NCBI RefSeq assembly: GCF_029784135.1 | Contig: NC_073745.1 | Location: 85,202,666-85,266,665 of the forward strand | Reading direction: 5' to 3' | DNA length: 64,000 nucleotides | Source: Toxorhynchites rutilus septentrionalis | Taxonomy: Eukaryota > Arthropoda > Insecta > Diptera > Culicidae | Shown: positions 34,616 to 46,905 of the stretch, piece by piece | How the letters are laid out: the number at the start of each line of letters is the position of its first letter | How positions within the stretch are numbered: position 1 is the stretch's first letter | Program-made: the position numbers and the translations under genes | Notes under the pieces: generated by a model | Seen by the model: only the letters and a program-made list of their open reading frames with translations | The model's database searches: none | What the model was told of the DNA's origin: nothing

Positions 34616-36472
34616 CCATTTTGTCTCAAAATCCGAATATTTAAGCTTTGTTGGTCATTAAACAATGGCTCATTACTCAAAATGGTACTTTTTCGCGAAA
34701 TCAATGTGGTTTTTGGATACAATTGAGCTTTTTCTTTCATTTGTCCACCATAAAATTAATTCACAAATTCAGATTCATGGTGAAAAACTAAAAATAGGTT
34801 TGACTACATTTGTCTCAAATGAAGGTTCTAGGGTGCAATAAATGTTTCTATGGTGGTTAGACACTCCACCGCCCTCTTTAAGGGAGGGCTGCCATACAAA
34901 TGAAACACAAATTTCTGCATTATTCGAGAATCAATCAAGCAAATGGAACCAAATTGGGCATATTGAGGTTTTAGGGTGCAATAAATGTTTCTATGATGGT
35001 TAGACACTCGACCCCCTTCCCTAAGGGGAGGCTGCTATACAAATAAAACACAAATTTCTGAACTACTCGAGAATTAATCAAGCAAACGAAACCAAATTCG
35101 GCATGTAGAGGTTTTAGGATACAATAAATGTTTTTATGGTGGTTAGACACTCCTCCCGCTCTCTAAGGGTGTGCTGTCATACAAATGAAACACAAATTTC
35201 TGCATAATTCGAAAACTTTTCAAGCAAATGGACCCAAATTTGGCATGTGGTTTACGGTTTTACGGGGCACGAAACGTTTCTATGGTGAATACATTCCTCC
35301 CCCTTCTCTAAGGGGGCTGCCATACAAACGAAACTCAAACTTCTGCATATTCTCGAGTTATGCTCATTCTCACTAATCAAACACAATTTGGGATGTGAGG
35401 GTTTTTAAGTATGAGAAATGTTTCCATAATGGTATGATACACCTCCCTCCTCTGGAATGAAGAGGGATTTCATAAAATTATTACACATATTTAAACCAAA
35501 CATGACAATTGAACATTTTCGGAAAACTTCGAAAGAAAAAGGGAAAATTCGGAAAATTTAATTCCCATATATTCTACAATTACATAGTGACAAGTGTTGT
35601 TAGTCCATTTGATGTTTGCGCTAGCGAAATTGATCTTTGTTCGAAACTGGAAATGGATTTCAATGTGATGAAACGCACTCCTATATCTTCTTCTATCTGT
35701 ACAAAAAAAAAGGATCGCCGGATGTGTTGATAAGAGCAGAACTCGAGGAAGGAATTGTTCGATTTAGGGCTGTCTTCATTATATCATTTTTTCTGTATAA
35801 AACATTTATTCCATGTAACGGAGAAACATGTTATTTGCAAGTGGTTGAAAAATCTTGAACGAGAATTGTGTCTGATAATAATCTGATATTATAATGATGA
35901 GTTTTGTTAGAAATACTAGGAATTTTATAGTAAAAAGCAAATTCAACGGGGTCGAGTAGAAGATCAATCAATGAACAGTTCTGCGATTGGACCCGTGAAC
36001 TTGCTCAGAGTAAGAAAACGTGAATGTTTGAAGGAATTGATAACAAAAACAAATTTTGGGCGGGACGAAGTTTGCCGGGTCAGCTAGTTTGTTTATAAAA
36101 TCATGACTTTCGAGCTACTAGACCGATTCAGATGATCGAAATATCAAATTGAAGCCAATTAGCTATTCTTTTTTGGAAAAATATAACACTAACAAAAATT
36201 TGAATTTTGTGAATCGAAACTCCATTAAAATTTCGAGTTTGCTAACGCAATAATTTAATCGGTGGTTTTGTTTGTCACTTTTTTGCAAATGCTTAGTAAT
36301 ATAAGTTATAGGCAGTATCGATACCCGTGAACGATGCCAAAATGAAGCCTATACCACAAAGAACGTCACAGTTTTCATTATTAAATTATTTGAAATATCA
36401 AAGTTTGGTAAATTTACATTTCAAAATGAAGTGTTCGGAGTTTGAGCCTGTTCGGAATTTGAGATAAAACGG
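34616..36472 (+). mobile_element. TA-flanked DNA element split by a Helitron
   Basis: The ends CCATTTTGTCTCAAAATCCG (34616) and the complement of CGGAATTTGAGATAAAACGG (36472) are inverted repeats, with TA on both sides (34614-34615, 36473-36474). Its left part (to about 34825) and right part (from 36090) match the reverse complement of 54353-54845, where the same sequence is continuous. The 34826-36089 stretch is therefore a later insertion. No coding region was recognised in the host element. Confidence 0.75.
34826..36089 (+). mobile_element. Helitron (non-autonomous, 5'-incomplete) nested in a TA element
   Basis: The 3' end GGGACGAAGTTTGCCGGGTC then AGCTAGT terminates at 36089, and the host element resumes with TTGTTTATAAAATC, with no target duplication, as expected for Helitrons. 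The body contains four to five ~135-bp tandem units (34830-35470) with TGCCATACAAATGAAACACA, CAAGCAAATGGAACCAAATT and GGTTTTAGGGTGCAATAAAT. The Helitron 5' TC end is missing. No helicase coding is seen here. Confidence 0.72.
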
Positions 36473-36474
36473 TA

Positions 36475-39400
36475 GCAGGGGTTTTTATTGGTGCCGGTCA
36501 TTCTGACCCAGTATTAACAAACCGGTAGTCAAAACATATACATATTCGTTTTCCGCTCGACAGTTATTTTCACATGTATGAGGATGTATGTCATTTCCAG
36601 CCAATTGGGAGTAGATTCGCTGCAAAAAATCGAAGGCTGCATCAGGACCACCATTTTTGGAGGTGTCGGAGAAAGGAACTTCCGATTTGGTCTCTGCTTT
36701 CCCCTTTTCATGTACTCATGTACCACACCGACCAGTATAAAACATAGTTTAGGAGTTATACTATATATTTCAATGCCGAAGTCGCCAAAAAACCAAGAAT
36801 TGTATGTGATGAATAGCTATTTCAATTTAGGGGGTTGAATCAGGACCACTTTCCCCTACGGATTAAACAAAAAGTTGAATCGCTTTCAAATTATCATGCT
36901 ATTTCATTGATACGTTGTTCTTATAAATCTACAATTGTCACAATCTTCTTTTTTTTCGCCTCGAAAGTCCATTAGTTGGTAAAATCGTCAAAAAACAGCT
37001 ATTTTTAGCGGCGTAGACCTTCCGGTAACCATGAACTCGAAACGATCCATCCCCAAAAGCAAAACCCGTCCTAGCTAGCATACCACCATTTCCATTGAAC
37101 CCAGCAGGGGGTTGACAAAGGCACAAGGGGATGGCCCTGATCTCAGCCAGCAGCAAATGGTCGAAACGGAAAGTACCTCAGCATGTCTTTCTGCATTCGG
37201 TTATTATTTTTTTTTTCGGTAATTAATTTTTTGCCGCGGCATACCCACAGCGATATCTGTGCCGTACCATTTGCATTTGGGACCCCGCAGCAGCAAACTC
37301 CCAAAATAGCCCCCACCGGCTACCCACCGGGTTCAATACTGCCTTTCAGAATTGCCCCTTTCGGATGCAAAGTAAACCATCATGGTGAAAAAAACAACGC
37401 AGCTAAAAACGCGAGGCAAAGAAGTTTTGACAGCAAATTGGCGAAGCACTTGGCACGTCGTGAGATGGCGGAATTGATGTTCTGTAGAGACCCTGCCGGA
37501 GCTGCCAGAGGCGGCGGGTGAGTGGAGAGTGATGGCTGTCTCGCAATGTTGTGCCGAAATGCGCTAGAAGAGGAAGCGGATTGAGTCTGAGAGAAGATGG
37601 AAAAAAATACACAGATTTTGTCTGAATGTGAAGGACAAAGCCATTATGGTGAACATTGTGGCGGAAATGAGGCGCCGCTGAGGGGTTGGAAACGTCGCAA
37701 TGAAAATTGCTTCTGGCGAGGAAGCAATGTTTGACCTAATTATTAAATTTGTGTTATATTATATAATGGCCTTTTTGGGGGGCTGTTTTTATGTTTGGCT
37801 TTCGTTTTCGTTTGTGAATGTAAGTTTCTGTGTGAAAATAAATTCAATTTCATGCGAAAACAAAAATACGGTTTGTTACACGATCGCTCAATCCATGCAC
37901 AAATAACAGTCAGTAGCCAGTCGATTAGACGGCAATTACTTCATCGACGCGTGTTGGAGGAGCACTCAGGCCAATCTAGAACACCTAGAATTGCACGGCC
38001 AAGGACTCGATCGACGAAGCCTGCATGTATGGTGCATGATTGGCCCATTTGGCGCTCAAGTTCATCCTTAAAATCCAATCAAGCGTCTAATCGGAACGAA
38101 GCGAACGTAAACGCGCACATGTTCTAATGAGTAGGCGGCGCTGGGCTTTGATTAGCCCCTCGATAATGACGTTTGACCTCGCGATGTCTCAGTTATACAC
38201 AGAAGCACCGGAGTCAATTAGTAAATTTTTGCTGTAACTCACCGCGACCGAACAAGAAGAAGAAGAAAAAAATACACTTCGCACCAAAATGAGGAAGCAG
38301 AAAAAATAACAATACACCGATGTAAGATACGATAGGAAGTACGAATCGTGATTCTTCTAATTCTGTTCATGATCATTCACTGCGCGCGAGAATTGTTTGC
38401 CATCATGGCTGTGTGAGCAGAGCGCAGCAAGCGGGCAGCCGGCGAGGATCCAACAATGAAAGAAGGAAATCTTTCATGGCCTACTGGGAAAATTAATATT
38501 AATTTCTGCAACAGTTCTTTTCCGCGCAGTCTTCCGCACTCAGCAGACAGTAGTTCGCGCGAAATGGCATTCGGTGCATTATTCATTACATTTTTAAATA
38601 ATGGCTACCCTATCGGGGTAGCGTGTGTTTGTGCGCGCACTTCATAGGGGGTGTAAATTCGACCCTCATTAATGCAGGGGGCTGGATGAGGTCTGCCTAC
38701 AGTGGGTGACCGATCTATTAATCAAAATTGTTCACGGATAGAATCGGGAAACATTGGATTTCATTACACTAAAAGGATGGATTCTATTATTGACGAATTT
38801 CATGCCATCTCGACTGGTCGTTGGCAGCACCATCTCAGAGAGCAACGAAGCGTTGTGGGTGTAAACACATGGGTCTTCTAAGCAACTTTGCATACTTGAA
38901 ATAAAGAAGAATTAGACTACTTTTTGAAAAGGGCCAAACAATTTTTCTTGATTTTTTACAAACAATTATAATTCAAAAACTATAATACCTACAAAATTAT
39001 AATCAAAAGATGAAATGTAGGAAATTGTTCATATTTTTTTTTCATAAAAATTTTCATAAAAAAAGCCCAAAATTTTTCTGAAAAAAAATTTTGCTAAAAA
39101 ATTTATTTCAAAATCAAAATTCATTTTTATCAAGAACGTATTTTTTTTAATTCTCAAAAAAATTAATAGACCATACAATTTCCAACAAGTCGTCCATACA
39201 TCAAAAGATGGGTACTTTTACAGGGAAAAAGTTTTTCTTACAACAACTTTTCCATGTTTTCTTTGAATAAATTACAACTGATCCCAATTTTGTTTAAAGT
39301 CGAGATTGCGGTGAAGTGTATTCGACAAAGTTTTAGATCTTATTAAAATATGCACTTCCGTCGAAGGCGCTAACCTTCTGTCTTCTATAGTTTCTGGAAT

Positions 39401-39535
39401 ATAGGGAATTTTTGTGTGGAGACACCTGATGTTTAATGTTTTGTTCGTTACATTTTTGTGTGTTTTCGCGTTTGACATGTTCTTGACATGTTTCGAAATA
39501 GAAAAAAGTTAACAGAGCATGCCAATGGCGATAAT
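36475..39535. other. Unassigned, mainly single-copy-looking sequence
   Basis: No mobile element boundary and no recognisable protein. GC content rises at 37000-37550 and 37900-38700. An open frame at 37183-37521 (Pro- and Ala-rich, no known motif) is the longest candidate, but I cannot support it as a gene. A-rich, fold-prone sequence lies at 39000-39140. Confidence 0.35.
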
Positions 39536-40568
39536 CTGTATATATAAAAATGGAGTGATGTCTGTCTGTCTTTCTGTCTTTCTGTCTTTCTGTCTTTCTG
39601 TCTTTCTGTCTTTCTGTCTTTCTGTCTTTCTGTCTTTCTGTCTTTCTGTCTTTCTGTCTTTCTGTCTTTTTGTCTTTCTGTCTTTCTGTCTTTCTGTCTT
39701 TCTGTCTTTCTGTCTTTCTGTCTTTCTGTCTTTCTGTCTTTCTGTCTTTCTGTCTTTCTGTCTTTCTGTCTTTCTGTCTTTCTGTCTTTCTGTCTTTCTG
39801 TCTTTCTGTCTTTCTGTCTTTCTGTCTTTCTGTCTTTCTGTCTTTCTGTCTTTCTGTCTTTCTGTCTTTCTGTCTTTCTGTCTTTCTGTCTTTCTGTCTT
39901 TCTGTCTTCCTGTCTTTCTGTCTTTCTGTCTTTCTGTCTTTCTGTCTTTCTGTCTTTCTGTCTTTCTGTCTTTCTGTCTTTCTGTCTTTCTGTCTTTCTG
40001 TCTTTCTGGCTTTCTGTCTTTCTGGCTTTCTGTCTGTCTGATTCTTATGGACTCGGAAACTACTGAACCGATCGACATGAAAATTGGTATGTAGGGGTTT
40101 TTGGGGATCGGGGAAGGTTCTTGTGATAGTTCGAGACCCCTCCCTCCTCTCTAAGGGGTAGGGGAGTCTGCCATTTAAATGAAAGACAAATTTCATTTAT
40201 AACTCGAGAATTAACCAAGCACATGAAACCAAATTTGGCATATGGAGGTTTTAGGGGCAATAAATATTTTTACGGCGGTTAGACACTTCACCTCCACCCC
40301 CTCACCCCATTAATAAGGGGGAGCTGCCATACAAACTGAACAGAAATATCTGCATTACTCGAGAATTAATCAAGCAAGTAAAACCAAATTAGGCATATGG
40401 AGGTTTTAGGGGGCACGAAACGTTTCTATGGTGAATCGAAACTTCTCCTCCCTCTCTAAAGGGGACTGTCATACAAATGAAACACAAATTTCTGAATAAC
40501 TCGAAAACTAATCAAGCAAATGGAGCCGAATTTGGCATGTGAAGTTTCTAGGGGGCACGAAACGTTTC
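39536..40568 (+). mobile_element. Helitron 5' portion with octamer array and minisatellite
   Basis: Starts TCTGTATATATAAAAATGG at 39536, after an A, consistent with a Helitron 5' end (TC, inserted between A and T). An octamer array and a unique CTCGGAAACTACTGAACCGA segment follow. Three to four ~140-bp units then resemble those in the nested Helitron at 34826-36089 (TGCCATACAAACTGAACAG, AATTAATCAAGCAAGTAAAACC, GGAGGTTTTAGGGG). The 3' end is lost; a truncated SINE begins at 40569. Confidence 0.7.
39556..40036 (+). repeat. (TGTCTTTC)n octamer array, ~480 bp
   Basis: About 60 units of TGTCTTTC with five or six single-base variants (TTTTTGTC near 39666, TTCCTGTC near 39908, CTGGCTTT near 40007 and 40023). 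Because 8 is not a multiple of 3, all frames read through as long Cys/Phe/Leu/Ser or Lys/Arg/Gln/Asp peptides; these are artefacts. Confidence 0.98.
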
Positions 40569-40762
40569 TATTTTTCGTCAAAGAAATTTCCTTCGACTTG
40601 CACTGTGGTCACGCGTATTCTAAAGCTTGCCCCTCAGAATACATTCAAAGCGTATTGGCTTATTTGGCTTAAGAAATCTCAACTAAGTATTAATAAATGA
40701 CGCTAGTTAGTGCATACGTTGAGACGGCAAAAGTTCCACAGGGAACGTTAACGCCATTCAAG
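40569..40762 (+). mobile_element. 5'-truncated Feilai-like SINE
   Basis: Lacks the tRNA-like head. Begins TTTTCGTCAAAGAAATTTCC and ends GAAGAAGAAGAAG; about 85-90% similar by eye to the body at 31500-31694. Confidence 0.8.
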
Positions 40763-40784
40763 AAGAAGAAGAAGTGTAATCATC

Positions 40785-40965
40785 AACATTGTTACAATCT
40801 TCTCTTACCCCCTCCATTTCCTGAAGAAAGTATGTCATCCTTCAAAATTGAAGCCGATCACGAGTAATCGGTTCCCTACCTTTTGAGGACCGAAGAATCA
40901 AGGAAAAATGTTTTTATACATTAGTAGAAATGTAAAAATAACCGAATTATACAAAAATATAATAA
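40785..40965 (+). mobile_element. 3' UTR remnant of the I-group LINE
   Basis: AACATTGTTACAATCTTCTC, GTCATCC-TTCAAAATTGAAGCC and CACGAGTAATCGGTTCCCTAC match the 3' UTR at 15435-15530 in order. No coding region precedes it, so it is a heavily 5'-truncated copy. Confidence 0.65.
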
Positions 40966-43900
40966 TGCTCAACAAAAACCAAAATAACTTGTTTAAAAGT
41001 TCATTTCCACTACCAGTCCCGAAACTTAATCCACAGCAGTCATTATGTTTCGTGTAGAAGGGCGAATCATCTGTCGGAATGTTTCGGGCCGTAATGTAAC
41101 AACTTGTCGTCCACAACAAATAGTTCTACCATTTCCACAGGCGTCATGAATCTCCCCACTAACAAGACATACAGAATTTCTGATATTTTTTCCTCACTCG
41201 CGATCCATTCCAATGTCCACACCGACCAACTGTCTGAACCATGTGAAACTAAACTCGCCGCTAGCAAAAATGTCACCTCGAATGATACTGCCAAATACTT
41301 CTGGCCAGTAATCCGCGGAATGTTCATTCACAAAAATCTAGTCCCAGCTCAGCATAATTCGAGCACCGGGCGAACAGCATGCAAAACATGCTTTTGCTCG
41401 GCTCTAACCTAGTTACTTCGTAATTCGTCACAAAACATGCACCGAGCGGAAATTATTTATAATGTGACTCTGTCTGCGCGCGATAATTTCATTCATAAAC
41501 TCTGGCACCTCAATTGTGTCCTCGATGATTAATGCTCCCGCTGGTTGGTCCGTCCGGCGCGAGATGAAAGTTATAATGGATATTTTGGATGCTGTCCAGG
41601 GGTTAGACTGTGGCCGCGTCCACCGGCAGACTGTCGCGATCGCGATTCTGTTACATTTTCTGATTTGGTGTCAACTGAATCCGGTCGGGTAGACTGCCAA
41701 AAATGTTACAGAAAGTGTGCTGGCGCGATACATCTGAGAACCTTTTCCACTAATTGTGATCATATTCTAACAGTTTGAATTTGTTTCCACGGGAAAAATG
41801 CAACAGGTAACTTGCTGCAATTGACACACAGAGAACAGGTACCTCTAGGGGACAACTGATTGATTGGCGAACCTTAGATTCTCTTTGAATTTATCACAAA
41901 CCTGTCCGACTTTGGCAGAATCTATGTCTTTGTAGGGTCACCAATTCTGATTAATTGCCACTAATTAGTCAAATTCGTTCCCCTGTACACACAAATTCAT
42001 CACGTCAGTGTCAGTTCAATCGTCAAGTCAATGGAAGCAGACGATGCTCACGTTCAAGTGGAAGGATCTTTTTTTGTTGTTTATAGATTATCTGAAACAG
42101 TTGGGAGGTCATAGGGAAACATTGTCAAACAGATCTGTCGGTTCTTCACACGGTGATTAATAGGCAAGAAGGGTGTGCAGGTATGTTGTTTACCATGCTT
42201 ATAACGTCAATAATTGTCTTCATCCGATGATGTTGATTTCGGGAATACGATTAGTATGAAGTGATTTATTCGCTCAATTTCAAGGGAAAACATTCTCATT
42301 TACCACATAATAGTTGCTGTTTTCGTCATAACCGATACAAACGATGAACAGTGTGCTAAATTCCCTCATGTTGTTCCATAAGAAGTCAAGTCACCTTTTC
42401 TTTCATCACAATGATAAAGATGCAGGTCAGGTGCAAGTAGAACTTATTCACCATAAAAAATGCCCAAAATGTACCTTTGCCACCGTTGAGGGAGAAATGG
42501 AACTGACGAATTTCGAACATCTCATCGTGTTAAAGTGAAAGGAGTATGATTCAGCAGATTTGGTCGAAGAAATGTTGAAGGAGAAATTTGAACAATTCTC
42601 GTTCGTTATCGCTGTTGAAAAAAAGGAACTTTCCTTTTGAAACCAAGCCTCAAATTGCCTTATCATGCTCCAAATGTTAAAATAGGAATGTTGTATAATT
42701 CAATTTCTAGAATTGACGATGCCCTTGGGATTTCGAGGTATGAATATTTACGGCCGTGCCACTGAAAATGTGACACATTCAGCTGTGTAGGACCGTGGAA
42801 TCTTGCCAGTTAAGTGTGACTTTGAACTAGGTGGCGATTTAAAGTACTAAATTCTACTGGATGAATAGAAAATCTATATATGAAGCCTAGATCATTTTAA
42901 CACTTTCGTCGCCCCGTCACCCAGATATGGGTGACACTTTCTTCGTTCAAATTAAATAGGATTTTGAAAAGAAATTTGATAGAATATGCACCGAAGTGTA
43001 ACTATAGGATATGTAGAAAATGATAAAAAAATAACCATATCATTATAATGTTTATACTATACTTTTTATTAATTTTGTAGTGGGAATGGTTTATACTGCA
43101 GCTTTTTGCGAAACCCATATAATATTACTATGTTGTCAATTCATCTTCGAATTAAATAAAATATTGCTAGATCATGTAAAAGTTGTCTACAAACTAGGTT
43201 TGATATTCATTAAATATTTTTTCCGCAATTTGGGCTCCGCTAGAAACTCAGAAAACTCACTTTGGGCGACGAACGTGGGTTGATTGGGTTTGAGACAATG
43301 AATCTGCAAACATTGAAAGATTAATAGTAATCACAAGCACTTCCTGGAAAAAATATAGATATATTATTTCGTAGAAATTGCCTTTCTTTTCCGTTAATGG
43401 GACTCTTAAGTCGACTGGCCATTTTTCTGCCCGAGATCACGGCAGCAATAAAATTGTCGTTTTTCTTTCTTTTTTTTTTGTTATAGATCGATAAAAAAAA
43501 TGTGGATGATCTCTTAAAATATTGAAAACGGAGTGGCGTAAGCGCCATTTCCGCTATGATGAGATCAAGCTGATTGTGATGCAATGTGATTTTCTATCTG
43601 ATATGACGGCATAGAATGAACGAGCTGGGCAATAAATTTCACACAACAACATGTTTCAAGGTGAACGCTTAGCATATTGAGAGTCATATGTCTTCTTTCT
43701 TGTAAGAACTTTTCCGAAAAGCTCAACATGCCAAATATTTCAATCAAAAACAGTCCATCCTCATGCAGTGCTATATTTATAACAGCAATGTTGTTTCGGA
43801 ACTACAAATCATGTACTTAGAATCTCTGTTTAAAAATCTCATCAAATGTTTAAATTCAAAAAATCAAACTCAGCTTAAAGTTATAATTTATCCTATATTG

Positions 43901-45310
43901 AAGTGTGATGTGGTTATCACATATTGCACACAAAAACATGTGCAAAACTTTTCTCCTTGATGCTTGTCATGCTTCGCTCAATGGCGGGGTGTGTAGAAAA
44001 TGATCGTTTTCGCACACTTCCCATCAAGTAATATCAACCAAACTCTAATCGATTACTTACAAGATATTAAATTTTCATCTGCCGTCTCGATATATAATGA
44101 AAAACGTCGGAAAACTCGAGCTAGTGCTCTGAAAGTTAATTTTTTTTTTCGAAAGTTAAATTTTTTATTTTTTCGACACTGATGCCAGACAACATCATCG
44201 AAACAGATATACAAACCACTCAATAAAATGTTATTCCTGAGTCATAGCGTTTCATGTCATGAAAATCAACAAAATAAAGTTGATGTCGATGCAATTGTTA
44301 TTTTTTACGCCTAATGTGTCTAAAATGTAAGTTTTAGACACTTTAACATTGGTTATGAAAATTGTATTGCAGAGCATGGAACAATGCCTCTGCTTTCAAA
44401 AATAGTAAACGGAAAAGTATTACATTCAATCATAATGACTCGGCCAACGAAGAAAAGGAAGGGGTGATGCTCTCCAACGTGAATATGTGTAAAAAGTATG
44501 ATCAAAGAAAATATTAAGGAATTTCAACAATGATAAAGTAGTAGAATTTTTTGTTTGTTTCGGACTCTGTTGCCTCAAACTACATTAAAAAGTACGCTAC
44601 AGAAGACGATTCTGTTGCTTCCATTAGAAAGATGAGAAAATTTAGTACGGGATATAGTAGGGGATTCAAATTGCATTTTGGAAGTGGAAAACTTTAAAGC
44701 TAGTAATTTTTAATGTGTTATTATTAATTTTATCATAGAAATCCATATTGAACTTGATTGTTTCTATCAATTGTCATGAATCCACTTCATGAAACCACTC
44801 TACAATTTGTTCTTTGACACCCAACTTTTATCTATTTTTTAATTTCGCTACAATATCGATATAAACAATTCCTGGTGAAAATTTAAGCAAAATCTTCAAA
44901 AATCACTACAGTCCACTGTACATATAAAAGCCACTTAAATTTCACCTTAACGTTAAAAGGAAATATTTTCTCGTGAAATAAGTCATATTTGAAATATGAA
45001 CAAAAATAGTTTTTTTTTCAAACTGTATATAATCGATTCCAAAATTGTATATCATCGAATCACATACAATCGAGTCTGTATAAAATCGAGTCTGACCTGT
45101 ATTATGTCTGCTGAAGAAGAAATAAATTTTACTCAAGACGATTCTCATACATCGGAGTTCAACATATCGATTGGGGAAATAGAGAACATTGAAAAATGTG
45201 ATGGTATGTATTTATTAAAGTTTTTTTTTCAAAGCTCGTCCTGCTTGTATGTTTGTAATACTATTAGAAATTTGATCTCTTGCAGTTGACCGACTAATAT
45301 AAAAATTAAG
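40966..45310. other. Unassigned, mainly single-copy-looking sequence
   Basis: No mobile element or domain is recognised over 4.3 kb. Notable local signals are a 20-bp hairpin (42916-42935) and a pair of TAATTA/TAATTG-type homeodomain-like sites at 41951-41973. Small open frames (for example 42344-42538, with one Cys-x2-Cys) have no supporting evidence. Confidence 0.35.
42916..42935. repeat. GTCACCCA hairpin next to a TTAACACTTTCGTCG motif
   Basis: GTCACCCA, GATA, TGGGTGAC form a perfect 8-bp stem. It follows TTTTAACACTTTCGTCGCCC. A TTAA followed by CACTTT resembles a piggyBac-type end, but no opposite end was found. Confidence 0.45.
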
Positions 45311-45603
45311 TAAGGTAAATGATTTTGGTTTGTCCAGTCGAAAATATGATCATGGTTTGGCCACTTTGTTGAATGCTCTAATTCAGCACACCTTTGTCAA
45401 ATTAGATATTCGAATATTTCAAAACACATAAATAATATTGTCTTGTTCATGATTTACAGTAGTTTTAAAGTATATTTCCTCACATGTTTCAAAGGATTAT
45501 AAAATCCCCATCTCACTGGTGTCAATGCTCCCCTCACTTGAGCTAACTTTTAATCAATCGCCAGATGATTATTTGGCACGTATTCAGACCATTTCTGGAT
45601 TCA

Positions 45604-45941
45604 AAGGCGCGTCCACATTATGCCGAATGATGCCGATCGGCCTGTACCAGGAGGCATATTCGGTTCGTTATGTAATGTGGACGCCAAATCGGGTGCATGA
45701 AGCCGAAGTCCTATCGGATGCACGAAGCCGTCACGAACACACGAAGCACTATGTCGTCAACGTTACTTTACTTCGTTTTGTTTTGGTTCGACTTTCTCGA
45801 ACCGGACTCACTTGTTTCGGGTTGGGTTCGGTTTAATTCGATTCGGTTTTCGGCACGTCGGCAAGCCCGGGCGGTACGTCCACATTTAGCCGGCTTTACC
45901 GGGCGGCCAAGCCGATTGGCGTAATGTGGACGCGTCTTAAC
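45604..45941. mobile_element. GTCCACATTA MITE, copy 1
   Basis: The ends AAGGCGCGTCCACATTATGC and the complement of GCGTAATGTGGACGCGTCTT are inverted repeats of about 20 bp. The paralogue at 31010-31030 lacks it and reads straight from CATTTCTGG-TTGA into AACACTTACAAAT. The internal sequence is GC-rich with CTCGAACCGGACTCACTTG. No transposase. Confidence 0.82.
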
Positions 45942-46185
45942 ACTTACAAATGTTGTAAACATCATACTTGCACACCATTTGTATCAGATTTACATAGCTA
46001 AACCATGTAATTAACGCATTCCGATGACCTGAATTCTGATCATGAGTTGTCCGATTCAATAATGTTGTTTTGTCCACATGACTTCTATAGCAATAGCTTG
46101 GCGCGCTGCAGTGCAGTTTGTTTATGGCGTCCTTCGCGCACAGCAGAAATAACGTTTGAGGTGAACACTTTTAAAATGCCCAAGA

Positions 46186-46582
46186 ATATTTTTTTTAATT
46201 CTTTTTTTGAGAGGCTTTCAGCCTCCTGGGCTGGTTCGCCTCTGTAGCGACGGCAGTAGACATTGCCGCATGGTTAAACAAATGACATATAATATACATA
46301 AAAATTAACATAAATTTGAAATGGGACGAACAACAATTTAAACTAGAATAATAACATTAAGAACATTTTAAAACATTTTTAACTAATTAAATAAAAATTA
46401 TTGGTGTTTCTCCACTTGCTGCCTACTTGCTGGATCAGATGGCTAGGATGTCCTCGGACCATGGCTCCAGGCCAGTGGAGAGGAAGCCTTGCCGTTGAAG
46501 ATGCCGAAGTGTTCTTATTCCCCTTCATCGTGGAGGGGAAGGAACAAGGATCTTCGTGGCTGTTCCATTGTTCACGTGTTAA
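46186..46582 (-). other. LINE 3' UTR (minus strand)
   Basis: Non-coding block downstream, on the minus strand, of the RNase H frame, separated from it only by MITE 2. A T-run at 46186-46195 (an A tail on the minus strand) marks the likely LINE 3' end. Contains AGGCTTTCAGCCTCCTGGGC. Confidence 0.55.
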
Positions 46583-46905
46583 GGTGCGTCCACATTATGC
46601 CGAATGATGCCGATCGGTCTGTACCAGGCGGCATATTCGGTTCGTTATGTAGTGTGGACGCCCCATCGGGTTCAGGAAGCCGAAGCGCCATCGGATGCAC
46701 GAAGCCGTCACGAACACACGAAGCACAATGTCGTCAACGCTAATTTGCTTCGTTTTGTTTTGGTTCGACTTTCTCGAACCGGACCCACTTGTTTCGGGTT
46801 GGGTTCGGTTTGATTCGAGTCGGTTTTCGGCACGTCGGCAAGCCCGGTACGTCCACATTTAGTTGGCTTTACCGGGCGGCCAAGGCCGATTGGCGTAATG
46901 TGGAC
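46583..46905. mobile_element. GTCCACATTA MITE, copy 2, nested in the LINE
   Basis: Left end AAGGTGCGTCCACATTATGC, right end GCGTAATGTGGACG. About 90% similar by eye to copy 1 (45604-45941). It sits between the RNase H reading frame and the LINE 3' UTR, and its complement supplies the last codons (STLRQSALAAR) of the open frame. Confidence 0.82.

Noticed and set aside
37183..37521. Possible host exon (112-codon frame, Pro-rich)
   Set aside because: No known domain, no splice-site or codon-bias argument I can make by eye; kept only as unassigned sequence.
39556..40036. CRISPR-like regular repeat
   Set aside because: Units are contiguous octamers without spacers, in eukaryotic DNA.
39509..40196. 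Long open frames (up to 287 codons) over the octamer array, reading as Cys/Phe/Leu/Ser or Lys/Arg/Gln/Asp repeats
   Set aside because: They are translations of TGTCTTTC units in all frames on both strands; nothing outside the repeat supports a gene.
42344..42538. Small frame with HHKKCPKCTF, resembling a zinc-finger start
   Set aside because: A single Cys pair is insufficient and no partner His/Cys pair follows at proper spacing.
45519..46858. Repeated 70-100-codon frames with MMPIGLYQ and RFVLVRLSRTG
   Set aside because: They are translations of the two GTCCACATTA MITE copies, not proteins.
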